Shown in pieces: positions 14,019 to 22,124 of a stretch of DNA of 25,819 nucleotides. A program made the position numbers and the translations under genes. Location of the stretch: the IMG/VR virus record IMGVR_UViG_3300036768_000624, positions 1-25,819 of that record, one strand, 5' to 3'. The stretch's first letter is position 1, and each line of letters opens with the position of its first letter. This DNA comes from a virus. The notes below the pieces were generated by a model. It ran no database searches. It saw only the letters and a list, made by a program, of their open reading frames with translations, and was not told the origin of the DNA.

Positions 14019-14342
14019 TCTTTTTGCTGAGCGAAGCGAGGCTTAGAGGGGCTATAAGGATGGAACGGTATAGCTAGTGGAACGGCGCTCTGGTTGGTAT
14101 TGCGAGCTGAGCGAGCGGAGCGAGCGAAGCGAGCAGAGGTAAATGGTGGCACGGCGCTCAGGGGTTCCCTTTTTGCGCCCAAGGCTGAAAAGGGGAACGG
14201 GGTACTGTCTTGGCAGGGGGCACCCCCAACCTGTCTCGGTAATTTATGGCAAAATTTCTTGGTTCTTAGCCTCTATTCCGCATAGTTCTTAATTCCGCTA
14301 TTTCTATTTTGCACCCCGCACGATTGCATGATTTTCTATCTT
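14019..14342. other. Non-coding spacer with dispersed repeats
   Basis: No supported gene. It contains a compound run of GAGCGAGCGGAGCGAGCGAA-type repeats (14102-14134), a partial copy near 14029, and two copies of the word CACGGCGCTC-like (GGAACGGCGCTC near 14080 and GGCACGGCGCTC near 14148). The short plus-strand frame across it has no ribosome site and consists of repeat translation. Confidence 0.5.
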
Positions 14343-14422
14343 GCATAGCTGCATAGCTGCATAGCTGCATAGCTGCATAGCTGCATAGTTGCATAGCTGC
14401 ATAGCTGCATAGCTGCATAGCT
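14343..14422. repeat. Tandem array, 8-bp unit, ten copies
   Basis: GCATAGCT is repeated ten times head to tail. Nine copies are perfect and one (14383-14390) is GCATAGTT; a truncated copy follows. The array ends 9 bp before the -35 of the putative late promoter. Each unit contains AGCT, and each junction TGCA, so the array is dense in short palindromes. It could be a binding array (iteron- or operator-like) or a replication-slippage product. Confidence 0.92.
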
Positions 14423-14431
14423 GCATACCCC

Positions 14432-14460
14432 TTGCACCCCAATCAACTATCTGCTATATT
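14432..14460 (+). promoter_or_regulatory. Putative extended -10 promoter of the rightward operon
   Basis: TTGCAC (14432-14437) is followed after 17 bp by TATATT (14455-14460), which is preceded by TGC, giving an extended -10 (TGnTATATT). The -35 is poor (3 of 6 matches) but the extended -10 can compensate. Transcription would start near 14467, with a leader of about 28 nt before the Cro-like gene. Confidence 0.5.
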
Positions 14461-14494
14461 AAATCCGCCTTTATAAATAACCAGGAGATTTATC

Positions 14495-14773
14495 ATGACT
14501 TTAAACGAAGCTGTATCTTACTTTGGGTCTCTACACAAACTTGCTCGTGCGCTAGGTTTAAATACCCAATCTGTAAAAACCTGGAAGGAGCAGATCCCAA
14601 TCTTGCGTCAATACCAAATCGAATTGGCCACAGACGGGAAACTAAAAGCGGATCTTCCTGCTATCGTCGACATCCGCTATGCCCCAGGTTTCGACCCCAA
14701 AACGATGGTGGCATACGTCGTTGCTAAGAAGAGAGAGGAAGGAGCGGAAGGAACTGAAGGAACGGAAGCTTAA
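14495..14773 (+). CDS. P22 Cro-like helix-turn-helix regulator
   Basis: A 92-aa DNA-binding protein. Residues 9-51 (YFGSLHKLARALGLNTQS...) follow the P22 Cro pattern: FG-x-x-x-x-(L/V)-A-(R/K)-ALG, then a recognition helix, then WKE-x-IP and a TxGxLK end. The helix-turn-helix covers roughly residues 12-31. The C-terminal tail ends in a Glu/Gly/Thr repeat (EGAEGTEGTEA) encoded by a near-tandem GGAAC/GGAAG stretch and is likely unstructured. AGGAG lies 7 nt before the ATG. It is the first gene behind the rightward promoter and 2 nt ahead of terS. In P22-type phages Cro represses early transcription; here it could tune the early/late switch or bind its own promoter, which is inference. Confidence 0.82.
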   Translation: MTLNEAVSYFGSLHKLARALGLNTQSVKTWKEQIPILRQYQIELATDGKLKADLPAIVDIRYAPGFDPKTMVAYVVAKKREEGAEGTEGTEA

Positions 14774-14775
14774 CC

Positions 14776-15342
14776 TTGTCTGTCTCCGACCAACTTAACA
14801 AGCTAGAGATCCTAGAAAAAATGCTCCTCCCATGGGAGGAGCATTTTGCTGACCTAACTCCCGAAGAGCGACGCTTTGTTCTGCTCGTCGTACGGCAACG
14901 AGTTCCTATCCGCACCGCCCTACGAGAGACGGGCGTAAAGAAACTAACAGATAAACTGATAGCCGCCTGCGAGCATGAACAAAAGATGCTGGCAAAATCG
15001 TCGGGAATCTCTCGTAAGCGGGTGCTGGAGGGGTTTCTCGAAGCTATAGAGCTTGCAAAGATTCAAGCTGATCCGTCTGCAATGATCGCAGGCTGGCGGG
15101 AAATAGGGCGGATGTGCGGGTATTATGAACCTGAAAAGAAGGAAATTTCCCTTTCGGTCGACGCTTCAAACCTCTATAATAGGCTACGTGAGCTACCAGA
15201 TGAGGTGCTATTACGCATAGTAGAAGAGTCAGACGTCCAGGAGCCCATTGATGTCATCCCCATTACCCCCTCTGCCTCCCTCCCTGAACCGGAAAACTCC
15301 GAAGCCTCCGGAGGACCACAAGGTGAAGGCGAGGAATCTTAA
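14776..15342 (+). CDS. Terminase small subunit
   Basis: A 188-aa DNA-recognition subunit of the packaging motor. Its position directly before terL and a body typical of phage small terminases support the call: a helical DNA-binding N-terminal half (TPEERRFVLLVVRQRVPIRT...), then ISRKRVLEGFLEAIELAKIQ and the characteristic MIAGWREIGRMCGYYEPEK near residues 107-125. The tail is acidic and proline-rich. The start is a TTG at 14776 with weak GGAAG upstream; the alternative ATG at 14821 lies inside a perfect palindrome. In headful-packaging phages the pac site often lies within this gene. Confidence 0.86.
   Translation: MSVSDQLNKLEILEKMLLPWEEHFADLTPEERRFVLLVVRQRVPIRTALRETGVKKLTDKLIAACEHEQKMLAKSSGISRKRVLEGFLEAIELAKIQADPSAMIAGWREIGRMCGYYEPEKKEISLSVDASNLYNRLRELPDEVLLRIVEESDVQEPIDVIPITPSASLPEPENSEASGGPQGEGEES
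14818..14847. repeat. Perfect 30-bp palindrome inside terS
   Basis: AAAATGCTCCTCCCA and its exact complement meet at a CATG centre, giving 30 bp without a mismatch. As RNA it gives a 13-bp hairpin with a 4-nt loop ending in UUUU. It lies in codons 15-24 of terS. Possible roles are a packaging (pac) recognition site, a protein-binding site or an attenuator. Confidence 0.9.
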
Positions 15343-16909
15343 AGAAATAGAGCGTGTACTTGCGCTTCGTTTGCTCTGCCGCCGAGGTCTTTTGCACTTC
15401 GTGAAGGCCTTTTTCCCTACTTACAAGGCTGGCTGGGTGCATGAGGACATAGCCCTTAGACTGCAGTGGTTCTTCTCTGAGGTCAAAGCTCAAAAATCCC
15501 CTCGTTTGATGCTCCTAATGCCTCCCAGGACAGGGAAATCTACCCTGGCCTCTGTTTACTTCCCCGCCTGGGCCTTAGGGCAGGACCCTACATTGGAGTT
15601 CATGGTAGTGGGGTATAACACCGAGCTCCCCATCTACTTTTCCCGTCGTTGCCGAGACCTCGTCCGCTCCCCAGAGTACCGGGCTATTTTCCCCCATACT
15701 GTCCTGGACGAGGAGTCTAAGGCCGTCGACCACTGGCGCGTGACCCAGGGAGGGAGCTACCGCGCCGTAGGCGTCTCGGCAGGTCAGACAGGGTTGGGAG
15801 CCCATTGTCTCATTATCGATGATCCCATCAAGAACATAGAAGAAGCGGACTCGTCTCTTATTCGCGACAAGCTGTGGGACTGGTACCAGTCTACAGCGTA
15901 CACTCGTCTCGCCCCTGGTGCCGGAGTCCTTGTCATCCAGACCCGCTGGCACTACGATGACTTGGCGGGTCGTCTGCTCGCTCCCGATGCGCACGACAAG
16001 TTCAAGGTGGTCCGGTACCCAGCCCTCGCAGAAGAGTACGAGTACTGGACGCATACGCGAGAGCTGGTGACCTCAACCGTCCCCCTGCAGGACCCCACTC
16101 TCACCCTCCTCCGTCAGCCAGGGGACCCCTTGCACCCTGAGAGGTACGGGAAAGAACAACTAGAGGCCATACGAGCTACGCTACAGCCCCGTCTCTGGGC
16201 CTCATTGTACCAGCAGCGCCCCTCTCCAGAGGAGGGAGCTATCTTTACCCGCGAGATGTTCAAGTACTGCCCCTCTGACACCCCTACCCTGTCCCCTACG
16301 ACCCCTTATCGTGTCCTGGTGACAGTGGACTTCGCTATTGGGCAGAAGCAGCAGAACGACTTCTCGGTCATCGCTGTTCTCTATCAGACGCTGGACGAGG
16401 AGGACCTGCTCTATGTAGCTGACATCAAGCGCTTCAAGGCTGCCTCGCTCGACATAATCGAGGCCATACTGGCCACATTGCGCCACTATCGTGCTCAGTC
16501 CCAACGCCGCTATGTGTTGCTAGGGGTCGAGGACGGGCAGATATGGAGGTCGATAAAACCCCTCTTCCAGAAGCGCCAGAGGGAGGAGCGTCTATATGTC
16601 CCCCTCCAGGAGCTCAAGCCCCTGACCGACAAGGTCGCTCGTGCCCGGCCTTTTCAGGGCCGTATGCAGCAGGGCAGGGTCATTTTCCCTCGCTCTGCTC
16701 CGTGGCTGGCTGAAGCACAGTCGGAGCTCTTGACATTCCCCGCAGGGGTGCATGATGATATAGTGGATGCGCTGGCCTGGGGTGCTCATCTAGCCCTTCT
16801 GTCCTCTTCTCCCTCCGCAGGCACCCGACCTCAGGCCAGCTCCTCTTCTACCCCCTCCTGGTTGCGAGGGGTCCTGCAGGGAGGGAAAGGGAGCCACATG
16901 GCAGCTTAA
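15323..16909 (+). CDS. Terminase large subunit (ATPase-nuclease)
   Basis: DNA-packaging motor, 528 aa from the GTG at 15323. ATPase: Walker A-like PPRTGKS (67-73), Walker B LIIDDP (163-168), and a coupling-like IQTRWH near 205. RNase H-like nuclease: D336 in TVDFAIG, E403-D404 in GVEDGQ, and DDIVDA (478-483) as acidic metal ligands. The GTG start is preferred because GGAGG lies 8 nt upstream within terS; an ATG at 15251 in the same frame would overlap terS by 92 nt and adds a proline-rich leader that is likely not native. The protein cuts concatemeric DNA and drives it into the prohead through the portal. Confidence 0.94.
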   Translation: MKARNLKEIERVLALRLLCRRGLLHFVKAFFPTYKAGWVHEDIALRLQWFFSEVKAQKSPRLMLLMPPRTGKSTLASVYFPAWALGQDPTLEFMVVGYNTELPIYFSRRCRDLVRSPEYRAIFPHTVLDEESKAVDHWRVTQGGSYRAVGVSAGQTGLGAHCLIIDDPIKNIEEADSSLIRDKLWDWYQSTAYTRLAPGAGVLVIQTRWHYDDLAGRLLAPDAHDKFKVVRYPALAEEYEYWTHTRELVTSTVPLQDPTLTLLRQPGDPLHPERYGKEQLEAIRATLQPRLWASLYQQRPSPEEGAIFTREMFKYCPSDTPTLSPTTPYRVLVTVDFAIGQKQQNDFSVIAVLYQTLDEEDLLYVADIKRFKAASLDIIEAILATLRHYRAQSQRRYVLLGVEDGQIWRSIKPLFQKRQREERLYVPLQELKPLTDKVARARPFQGRMQQGRVIFPRSAPWLAEAQSELLTFPAGVHDDIVDALAWGAHLALLSSSPSAGTRPQASSSSTPSWLRGVLQGGKGSHMAA

Positions 16910-16925
16910 CCCACAATCCACGCCT

Positions 16926-17342
16926 ATGATCCAAGAAGCCCTATCACTCGTCCCTGTTCTCACCAAGCTCTTAGACCGCCTCATCCCCGACCCTCAAGCA
17001 CGGGAGCAGGCGAAGCTCGCCCTTATGCAGGTGGAGAACCAGCAGCTCCTCGAAGAGCTGAAGCTCCAGCTTTCGGCTATCCTCGCCGAAGCTCAATCGC
17101 CCGATCCCTGGACCTCCAGGGCGAGGCCGATGTTTCTCTATCTCATCTACGTAATCATCCTTACAGAGGTCGTAGGGTCCATCATCGGCATCTGGTTCCC
17201 CGGTCAGGTGTTTCAGGCAGCTAAGAATTTGAAGGACTTGCTGGTGGCCATCCCCAGCGACCTATGGTGGCTGTTTGGCGCAGGCTACCTAGGTTATACT
17301 GGGGCGAGGAGTTTTGAAAAAGCACGTGGAGTTGCTAAGTGA
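16926..17342 (+). CDS. Holin of the 3TM / gene-transfer-agent type
   Basis: A 138-aa membrane protein. A charged amphipathic N-terminus (helix to about residue 56) leads into PWTSRARPMFLYLIY (61-75), the hallmark of the GTA-type 3TM holin family. Membrane segments lie at about 69-91 and 112-126. Holins permeabilise the inner membrane to release endolysin. It sits between terL and the portal gene, away from the endolysin. The start at 16926 has no clear ribosome site; the gene is probably translated by coupling 16 nt after terL. The stop overlaps the portal GTG start. Confidence 0.78.
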   Translation: MIQEALSLVPVLTKLLDRLIPDPQAREQAKLALMQVENQQLLEELKLQLSAILAEAQSPDPWTSRARPMFLYLIYVIILTEVVGSIIGIWFPGQVFQAAKNLKDLLVAIPSDLWWLFGAGYLGYTGARSFEKARGVAK

Positions 17343-19333
17343 CGCAGCAGGCTAGCGACGTCTGGAATCGGTACCGGTATATCTTTTACAACGGGCATAG
17401 AGACTTTGTAGAGAAGGCTGCTACTTGCGAGAAGTACTTTATAGGCTCGCAGTGGCAGGATAAAGATCTACAGGCCCTCAATGCCACTAGGCGGCCGGCC
17501 CTGACTATCAATAAGATCATCGCTACTCTTTCCTATATTGCTGGGGAGCAGATAAGAAATCGGACTTCTATTATGTTTGCCCCCCGCTCCTCTGATGCTA
17601 GCGACGAGGTAGCATCGGCTCTTACGAAAGTATTCATGCAGATTTCTGATAACAATCGCTTGGATTGGGTTAGAAGCGATGTTTTCTTGGATGGCCTGAT
17701 CACTTCCAGAGGCTTTTTTGATGTACGACTAGATTTCTCAGATGCCCTACGAGGGGAAGTGCGTATAACTCAGCTCAACCCTCGTATGGTTCTTATTGAC
17801 CCTGACGCTCAGGACTATGACCCTGACGGTTGGAACGACGTGATGATAACGACATGGATGTCGAAGGAGCAGATTAAGCTACTTTACGATGTCGATTATG
17901 ACTTCGCCCTCCCCACTCAACCCTACGACCTCACCCTCTACCCAGAGGGCTTTGGGCAGCAGTGGTCTACAGGCTGGGGGCCTCTCCCTCAGTCCGGACG
18001 TCTGCGGCGTATACAGGTCGTAGAGTGGCAGCACAAGGAGCTTACTAAGCAAGAGTTCTTTGTAGACACCGTCACCGGTGATATGCGCCCGGTTCCTCGT
18101 GATTGGGATAGGAACCGGATTGCTGCGTACCTGGCCATCAGCCCCAATGTCACGACGGTCAAGAAGCTGGCAGACCGCATTCGCTGGACGGTTGTGGCTG
18201 GGGATGTCCTTCTCCACGACGACTGGTCGCCGTATTCGCACTTCACTGTCGTACCCTACTTCCCCTACTTCATCCGCGGGAAGACGATAGGGGTGGTGGA
18301 GAACCTCTTAGGCCCCCAGGATCTCCTCAATAAGGTGACTTCTCAGGAGCTCCATGTAGTAAATACCTCGGCTAATAGCGGGTGGAAGATACGTGCTGGG
18401 GCTCTTCAGAACATGTCTATCGCTGAGCTAGAGCAGCGAGGGGCAGAGACTGGGTTGGTACTGGAGCTGGATGATATAAACAATGCAGAAAAGATTACAC
18501 CCAACCCTATTCCGCCCGGATTAGAGCGGCTCAGTATGAAGGCCGAGGAGTATATTAAGTCGATCTCTGGGGTATCTGATTATATGTTGGGGATACCCAG
18601 AGAAGAAGCTTCTGGTAAGAGTATTCTAGCAAACCGACAATCGGGGTTTACTCTACTCCTTAAGGTTATGGATAACCTGGTTCGTACGGACCACATACTT
18701 GCTTCTCGTGTGTTAGAGCTAGTACAAGAGTACTATACTGAGCCGCGATTGATTCGTATTACTTCTGATCGTGTGACTGGGGCGGTAGAGGAGTTTATGG
18801 TCAATGAACCTACTCCTGAAGGAAGGATACTTAGAGATTTGACCTTAGGAGAGTATTCAGTTATAGTTACTTTGCAGCCTGATAAAGATACGTTTGAATC
18901 TTCTCAATTTGAGCAAGCACTCAGGTTGCGTCTAGAAGCAGGCGTCAAGATACCGGATGAGTATCTCATAAAGACTTCTATGCTGCGTGATAAGGCTGAG
19001 CTTATACAACAACTACAGCAGGCTCAATCTGGGCCGCAGGCTGAACTTGAACTCAGAGGTATGCAGGCTGAGGTGGCCGCTAAGGAGGCCGAAGCTATGC
19101 AGAAGAGGGCGGATGCTGAGCTTCGTTACTCTAAGAGCCTCTCTCATCGGGTAGCTGCGGAGGCTAAGGCGCCTGAGGTAGAGATGGCGAAGATGAACCT
19201 GCAGCATCAGTTTGAGAAAGAGAAGGCCGCTTCGCAGCATCAATTGGACTTGGTCAAAGAAAAGGTTAAGCTGCAGCACCAATTAGACCTAGCTAGACAA
19301 AAGGCTAATCTGCAGCAACCACCGGAATTATAA
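17339..19333 (+). CDS. Portal protein, P22-like
   Basis: A 664-aa portal subunit forming the dodecameric ring through which DNA enters the head. The N-terminus (DVWNRYRYIFYNGHRDFVEK, then KYFIGSQW, RRPALTINKI and YIAGEQIRNR) follows the P22-type portal family. NPRMVLIDPDA and VSDYMLGIPREEASGKSI are further family-like segments. The last ~110 residues are a Gln/Glu/Ala/Lys-rich coiled coil with repeated LQHQ(F/L)(D/E)-like units, comparable to the long C-terminal barrel of P22 portals. The GTG start overlaps the holin stop (GTGA) and has GGAG 7-8 nt upstream. Confidence 0.9.
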   Translation: MTQQASDVWNRYRYIFYNGHRDFVEKAATCEKYFIGSQWQDKDLQALNATRRPALTINKIIATLSYIAGEQIRNRTSIMFAPRSSDASDEVASALTKVFMQISDNNRLDWVRSDVFLDGLITSRGFFDVRLDFSDALRGEVRITQLNPRMVLIDPDAQDYDPDGWNDVMITTWMSKEQIKLLYDVDYDFALPTQPYDLTLYPEGFGQQWSTGWGPLPQSGRLRRIQVVEWQHKELTKQEFFVDTVTGDMRPVPRDWDRNRIAAYLAISPNVTTVKKLADRIRWTVVAGDVLLHDDWSPYSHFTVVPYFPYFIRGKTIGVVENLLGPQDLLNKVTSQELHVVNTSANSGWKIRAGALQNMSIAELEQRGAETGLVLELDDINNAEKITPNPIPPGLERLSMKAEEYIKSISGVSDYMLGIPREEASGKSILANRQSGFTLLLKVMDNLVRTDHILASRVLELVQEYYTEPRLIRITSDRVTGAVEEFMVNEPTPEGRILRDLTLGEYSVIVTLQPDKDTFESSQFEQALRLRLEAGVKIPDEYLIKTSMLRDKAELIQQLQQAQSGPQAELELRGMQAEVAAKEAEAMQKRADAELRYSKSLSHRVAAEAKAPEVEMAKMNLQHQFEKEKAASQHQLDLVKEKVKLQHQLDLARQKANLQQPPEL

Positions 19334-19350
19334 TCTATTGAGGGTAGAAT

Positions 19351-20205
19351 ATGACCGAAGATCGCGGAGATACTTTAGAAGACTTGTTTGAGTCGCAAGA
19401 ATCTGAATCCCAAGAGCCTGAGACTCAAGAATCAGAGTCTCAAGAACCTGAAGCTCAAGAGCCAGAGTCTCAAGAACCTGAGAAAGCTCGTCAAAAAGAC
19501 AAGGATATTCGTATTCCCAAAGCCCGGTTTGACGAAGTTATCGCCAAAGCTCGGGCTCGGGAACGGGAATTACTGGAGGAGCTGGAGAGGCTTAGAGCTC
19601 AGATTCCTCAGTCCCAGCAGCCTCAGCCACAATCGTCCGTTCCTGACCCTGTAGCTCAGGAGCTTGCCGCTCTTGAAGAGCGCTACGAGCAGCTTATTTT
19701 TGACGGGGAGCAGGAAGCTGCGAAGGAAGTACGGCGTAAGATTCAGGAACTTCGGGATAAGTACGTAGAGACCCGCGTCCGTGCACAGCTGGATTCTGTG
19801 CGCAACGTCGTATTGGATGATGTTAAATTCAACGCGCTAGTGGCTCAGCTCGAAGCGCAATATCCTCAGCTGAACGCTGCTAGTCCTGAGTATGACGAAG
19901 AGCTGACGAAAGAAGTTGCGACCCTTACATTAGGTTTAACTCAGGCAGGGATGTCTCGGTATGAAGCGCTTCAAAAGGCAGTGAAATACGTGTTCAAGTC
20001 TTCTGTTGATGTGGTAGGGGAGACTAGGACTCGGCAGGCGAGGGACAAGGCGGCTAAGGCTAATAAAGCTCAGCCTCCTTCTGTTACTCGTGGACAGGCT
20101 CCGACGGATAAGGATTTTGGGATTGATATTAACAACTTGACGCCGGAAGCGTTGGCGAAGCTGGATCCTCAGACGCTTTCCAAATTAAGGGGGGATTTAC
20201 TGTAA
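19351..20205 (+). CDS. Scaffolding protein
   Basis: A 284-aa protein placed between portal and major capsid protein, as scaffold genes are. The N-terminus is an acidic run of six pentapeptide repeats of the type (S/T/A)QE(S/P)E (about residues 15-44), encoded by a 15-bp near-repeat. A long helical and charged middle (KARARERELLEELERLR..., ELAALEERYEQLIFDGEQ) suggests a coiled coil, and the C-terminus has a short LTPEALAKLDPQTLSKLRG helix, as in scaffolds that bind coat protein. It guides capsid assembly and leaves or is degraded before DNA filling. The start has GAGGG 8 nt upstream. Confidence 0.82.
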   Translation: MTEDRGDTLEDLFESQESESQEPETQESESQEPEAQEPESQEPEKARQKDKDIRIPKARFDEVIAKARARERELLEELERLRAQIPQSQQPQPQSSVPDPVAQELAALEERYEQLIFDGEQEAAKEVRRKIQELRDKYVETRVRAQLDSVRNVVLDDVKFNALVAQLEAQYPQLNAASPEYDEELTKEVATLTLGLTQAGMSRYEALQKAVKYVFKSSVDVVGETRTRQARDKAAKANKAQPPSVTRGQAPTDKDFGIDINNLTPEALAKLDPQTLSKLRGDLL

Positions 20206-20228
20206 ACTCTATAGCTAAGAGGTGCGGT

Positions 20229-20408
20229 ATGGCTAGATCAAGTGCTCATCCCGGATTTAAAGCGGTCGCGCAAAAGATCGCTCAGAAGCAAAAAATCCCT
20301 TTAGAACGGGCCAAGGCTATTTTGGCCGCTAAGACCCGTGCTGCCTCGCCAGCAGCGAAGAGGGCAAATCCTAGGCTTTTGCGTGTTAAGGGCAAGGCTA
20401 AGAAGTAA
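20229..20408 (+). CDS. Small basic protein, 59 aa
   Basis: The frame from ATG 20229 to TAA 20408 encodes a strongly basic Ala/Lys-rich protein ending in VKGKAKK. AAGAGG lies 6-7 nt upstream. It contains HPGFKAVAQKIAQKQ, a pattern seen in small basic proteins encoded just before phage capsid genes. It may bind DNA or the acidic scaffold, but this is inference. Confidence 0.75.
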   Translation: MARSSAHPGFKAVAQKIAQKQKIPLERAKAILAAKTRAASPAAKRANPRLLRVKGKAKK

Positions 20409-20525
20409 ACTTTTATATGACGTGTTTCTCGCTTCATCCGGCGATACAGGATGCAACCCCGCTATTTCCCCGCGAGAGTAGGGAAGAGGTAGTTAATGGG
20501 TTAACAACTTTTAGCGAGGTTGGCT
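20409..20525 (+). other. Leader of the major capsid gene
   Basis: A 117-nt gap, long for this operon. It holds two short inverted repeats, CATCC/GGATG (20435-20453) and TTCCC/GGGAA (20466-20485), and ends in GAGG before the capsid ATG. No clear promoter is seen. The structure may stabilise the mRNA of the highest-demand structural gene. Confidence 0.4.
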
Positions 20526-21638
20526 ATGGCACTTACTAATTTCGCTGCTCTGACGGAAAACCAGAAAACCGTTTGGGCAATGGACACCTGGCGGATGGCC
20601 AGGAATTTTAGCTTTATCGACAAATTCCTAGGTACGGGCCCTGATTCACTCATTCAACACATCACGGAGCTCAAGAAGACTGAGAAAGGGGCTCGTGCGG
20701 TAATCACTCTCGTTGCTGATCTGGAGGGTGACGGCGTTGTCGGGGATCGTACGCTGGAAGGCAACGAAGAAGCCATGAAGTCGTACGATCAGGTGATCCG
20801 TATCGACCAAATTCGGCATGCGAACCGCCACGAAGGTCGGTTGGCGGAGCAAAAATCGGTCGTAGACTTTCGATCCAATAGCCGCGATGTGTTAGCTTAC
20901 TGGCTGGCGGATCGTATGGACCAGCTGGCGTTCTTGACGCTGTCTGGTGTTAGCTATTCTCTCCGCAATAACGGGGCTCCTCGCATTGGCTCTGATTTTC
21001 CGTATTTGGAATTTGCTGCGGATGTTTCGGCTCCGACTGCTCTGCGCCGGGTACGCTGGGACAATACTGCGAAGCAAATTATTGTCGGTGGCACGACGTC
21101 GGCTGTTACGGCGACGGACACTCCTGCGTGGGAGTTGTTTGTTCAGCTTAAAGCTTTGGCGAAAGAGCAGTATATTCGCCCACTACGTGCTGGGGGTGGA
21201 AAGGAGTACTATGTTGCTTTCTTAACTCCTCAGGCGATGGCTAAGCTGAAACTGGACTCCACTTTTATGCAGAACTTGCGTCATGCTGAGGTGCGTGGGA
21301 GCGATAACCCGCTCTTTACCGGCGATCCGATTGTGATCGATGGGATCATTTTCCACGAGCACCGTCACGTATTTAATACGTCCGGGGCTGCTTCTGGTAA
21401 TAAGTGGGGATCCGCCGGTAACGTTGATGGGTGTCAAATCCTGTTCTGCGGTGCTCAGGCGCTGGCTATGGCCGACATCGGTCCGCCGACCTGGGTTGAG
21501 AAAGGGTTTGACTACGATAACTCCCAGGGTATTTCGGTTTCTAAGATCATGGGTTTCTTGAAGCCGAAGTTTACTAGCATCTACGCTAGTAACACGGTTC
21601 AGGATTTTGGGGTAATTTCAGCGTACGTAGCTCAGTGA
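20526..21638 (+). CDS. Major capsid protein, N4-gp56-like
   Basis: A 370-aa coat protein. The N-terminal part (ENQKTVWAMDTWRMARNFSF, followed by FLG and LKKTEKGARAVITLV) matches the N4-gp56/DUF4043 capsid family. It also has the expected segments IRHANRHEGRLAEQKSVVDF, KEYYVAFLTPQAMAKLK, NPLFTGDPIVIDGIIFHEHR and a C-terminal VEKGFDYDNSQGISVSK. It assembles into the icosahedral shell around the scaffold. The ATG at 20526 has GAGG 6 nt upstream; a TTG two codons earlier is in frame but lies within the leader. Codon choice is cleaner than in most neighbours, as expected of a highly expressed gene. Confidence 0.92.
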   Translation: MALTNFAALTENQKTVWAMDTWRMARNFSFIDKFLGTGPDSLIQHITELKKTEKGARAVITLVADLEGDGVVGDRTLEGNEEAMKSYDQVIRIDQIRHANRHEGRLAEQKSVVDFRSNSRDVLAYWLADRMDQLAFLTLSGVSYSLRNNGAPRIGSDFPYLEFAADVSAPTALRRVRWDNTAKQIIVGGTTSAVTATDTPAWELFVQLKALAKEQYIRPLRAGGGKEYYVAFLTPQAMAKLKLDSTFMQNLRHAEVRGSDNPLFTGDPIVIDGIIFHEHRHVFNTSGAASGNKWGSAGNVDGCQILFCGAQALAMADIGPPTWVEKGFDYDNSQGISVSKIMGFLKPKFTSIYASNTVQDFGVISAYVAQ

Positions 21639-21650
21639 TAAGGAGGGTAT

Positions 21651-22088
21651 ATGGCTAAACTTCGTCCGACTCGTGTGGCTCAGTGGCCCCTTGTCGCTGA
21701 GTTCACGTTCAATTATGATGATACGATGGTAGATACGACCGGAGCGGAAACTAACTTTGCCGCAACCGGTACTCGGTCGTATGATGTGATTAACCTTCCC
21801 GCTAACGCGGTGGTTCTGTCTGGCAGCGTCGTTACTGAGGTCGCAGTGACTGGCCCTACGGCCTATGATATTTCAGTAGGCGACTCTGTCAATCCTATTC
21901 GGTACTTGGCGGCTACGGATAAGAAAGCTGCCGGTCTTACGGCCTTAGTACCGACGGGGTACGTAGGAAGCGGAGAAAATATCCGGATTACGGTGAATCC
22001 TACAGGCTCGGCGGCTACTTCTGGCCGCGTGACTGTAAGAGTAGAGTATATCATCGTAAACCGTGCTAATGAGGTTGTTCCTGTCTAG
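21651..22088 (+). CDS. Probable head decoration or capsid-stabilising protein, 145 aa
   Basis: A Val/Thr/Ala-rich beta-strand protein with few Lys and no Cys, composition typical of phage capsid decoration proteins. It follows the capsid gene by 12 nt with a very strong AAGGAGGG site. Segments such as RSYDVINLPANAVVLSGSVV and ENIRITVNPTGSAATSG suggest a compact jelly-roll-like fold. It is followed by an intrinsic terminator, so scaffold-capsid-decoration form the highly expressed block. Attachment to the capsid is inferred from position and composition. Confidence 0.65.
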   Translation: MAKLRPTRVAQWPLVAEFTFNYDDTMVDTTGAETNFAATGTRSYDVINLPANAVVLSGSVVTEVAVTGPTAYDISVGDSVNPIRYLAATDKKAAGLTALVPTGYVGSGENIRITVNPTGSAATSGRVTVRVEYIIVNRANEVVPV

Positions 22089-22124
22089 TTCGTTCCTCCT
22101 CGTTGTTGTGTAGTGCGCGAGTTG

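Noticed and set aside
14495-14773. Reading the phage as temperate because of the Cro-like gene
   Set aside because: No integrase, CI repressor or attachment site is visible in this window; a Cro-like protein alone does not show lysogeny.
15248-15325. Upstream start of the large terminase at 15248 or 15251
   Set aside because: It adds a proline-rich leader encoded by the out-of-frame terS tail; the GTG at 15323 has a strong GGAGG site at good spacing.
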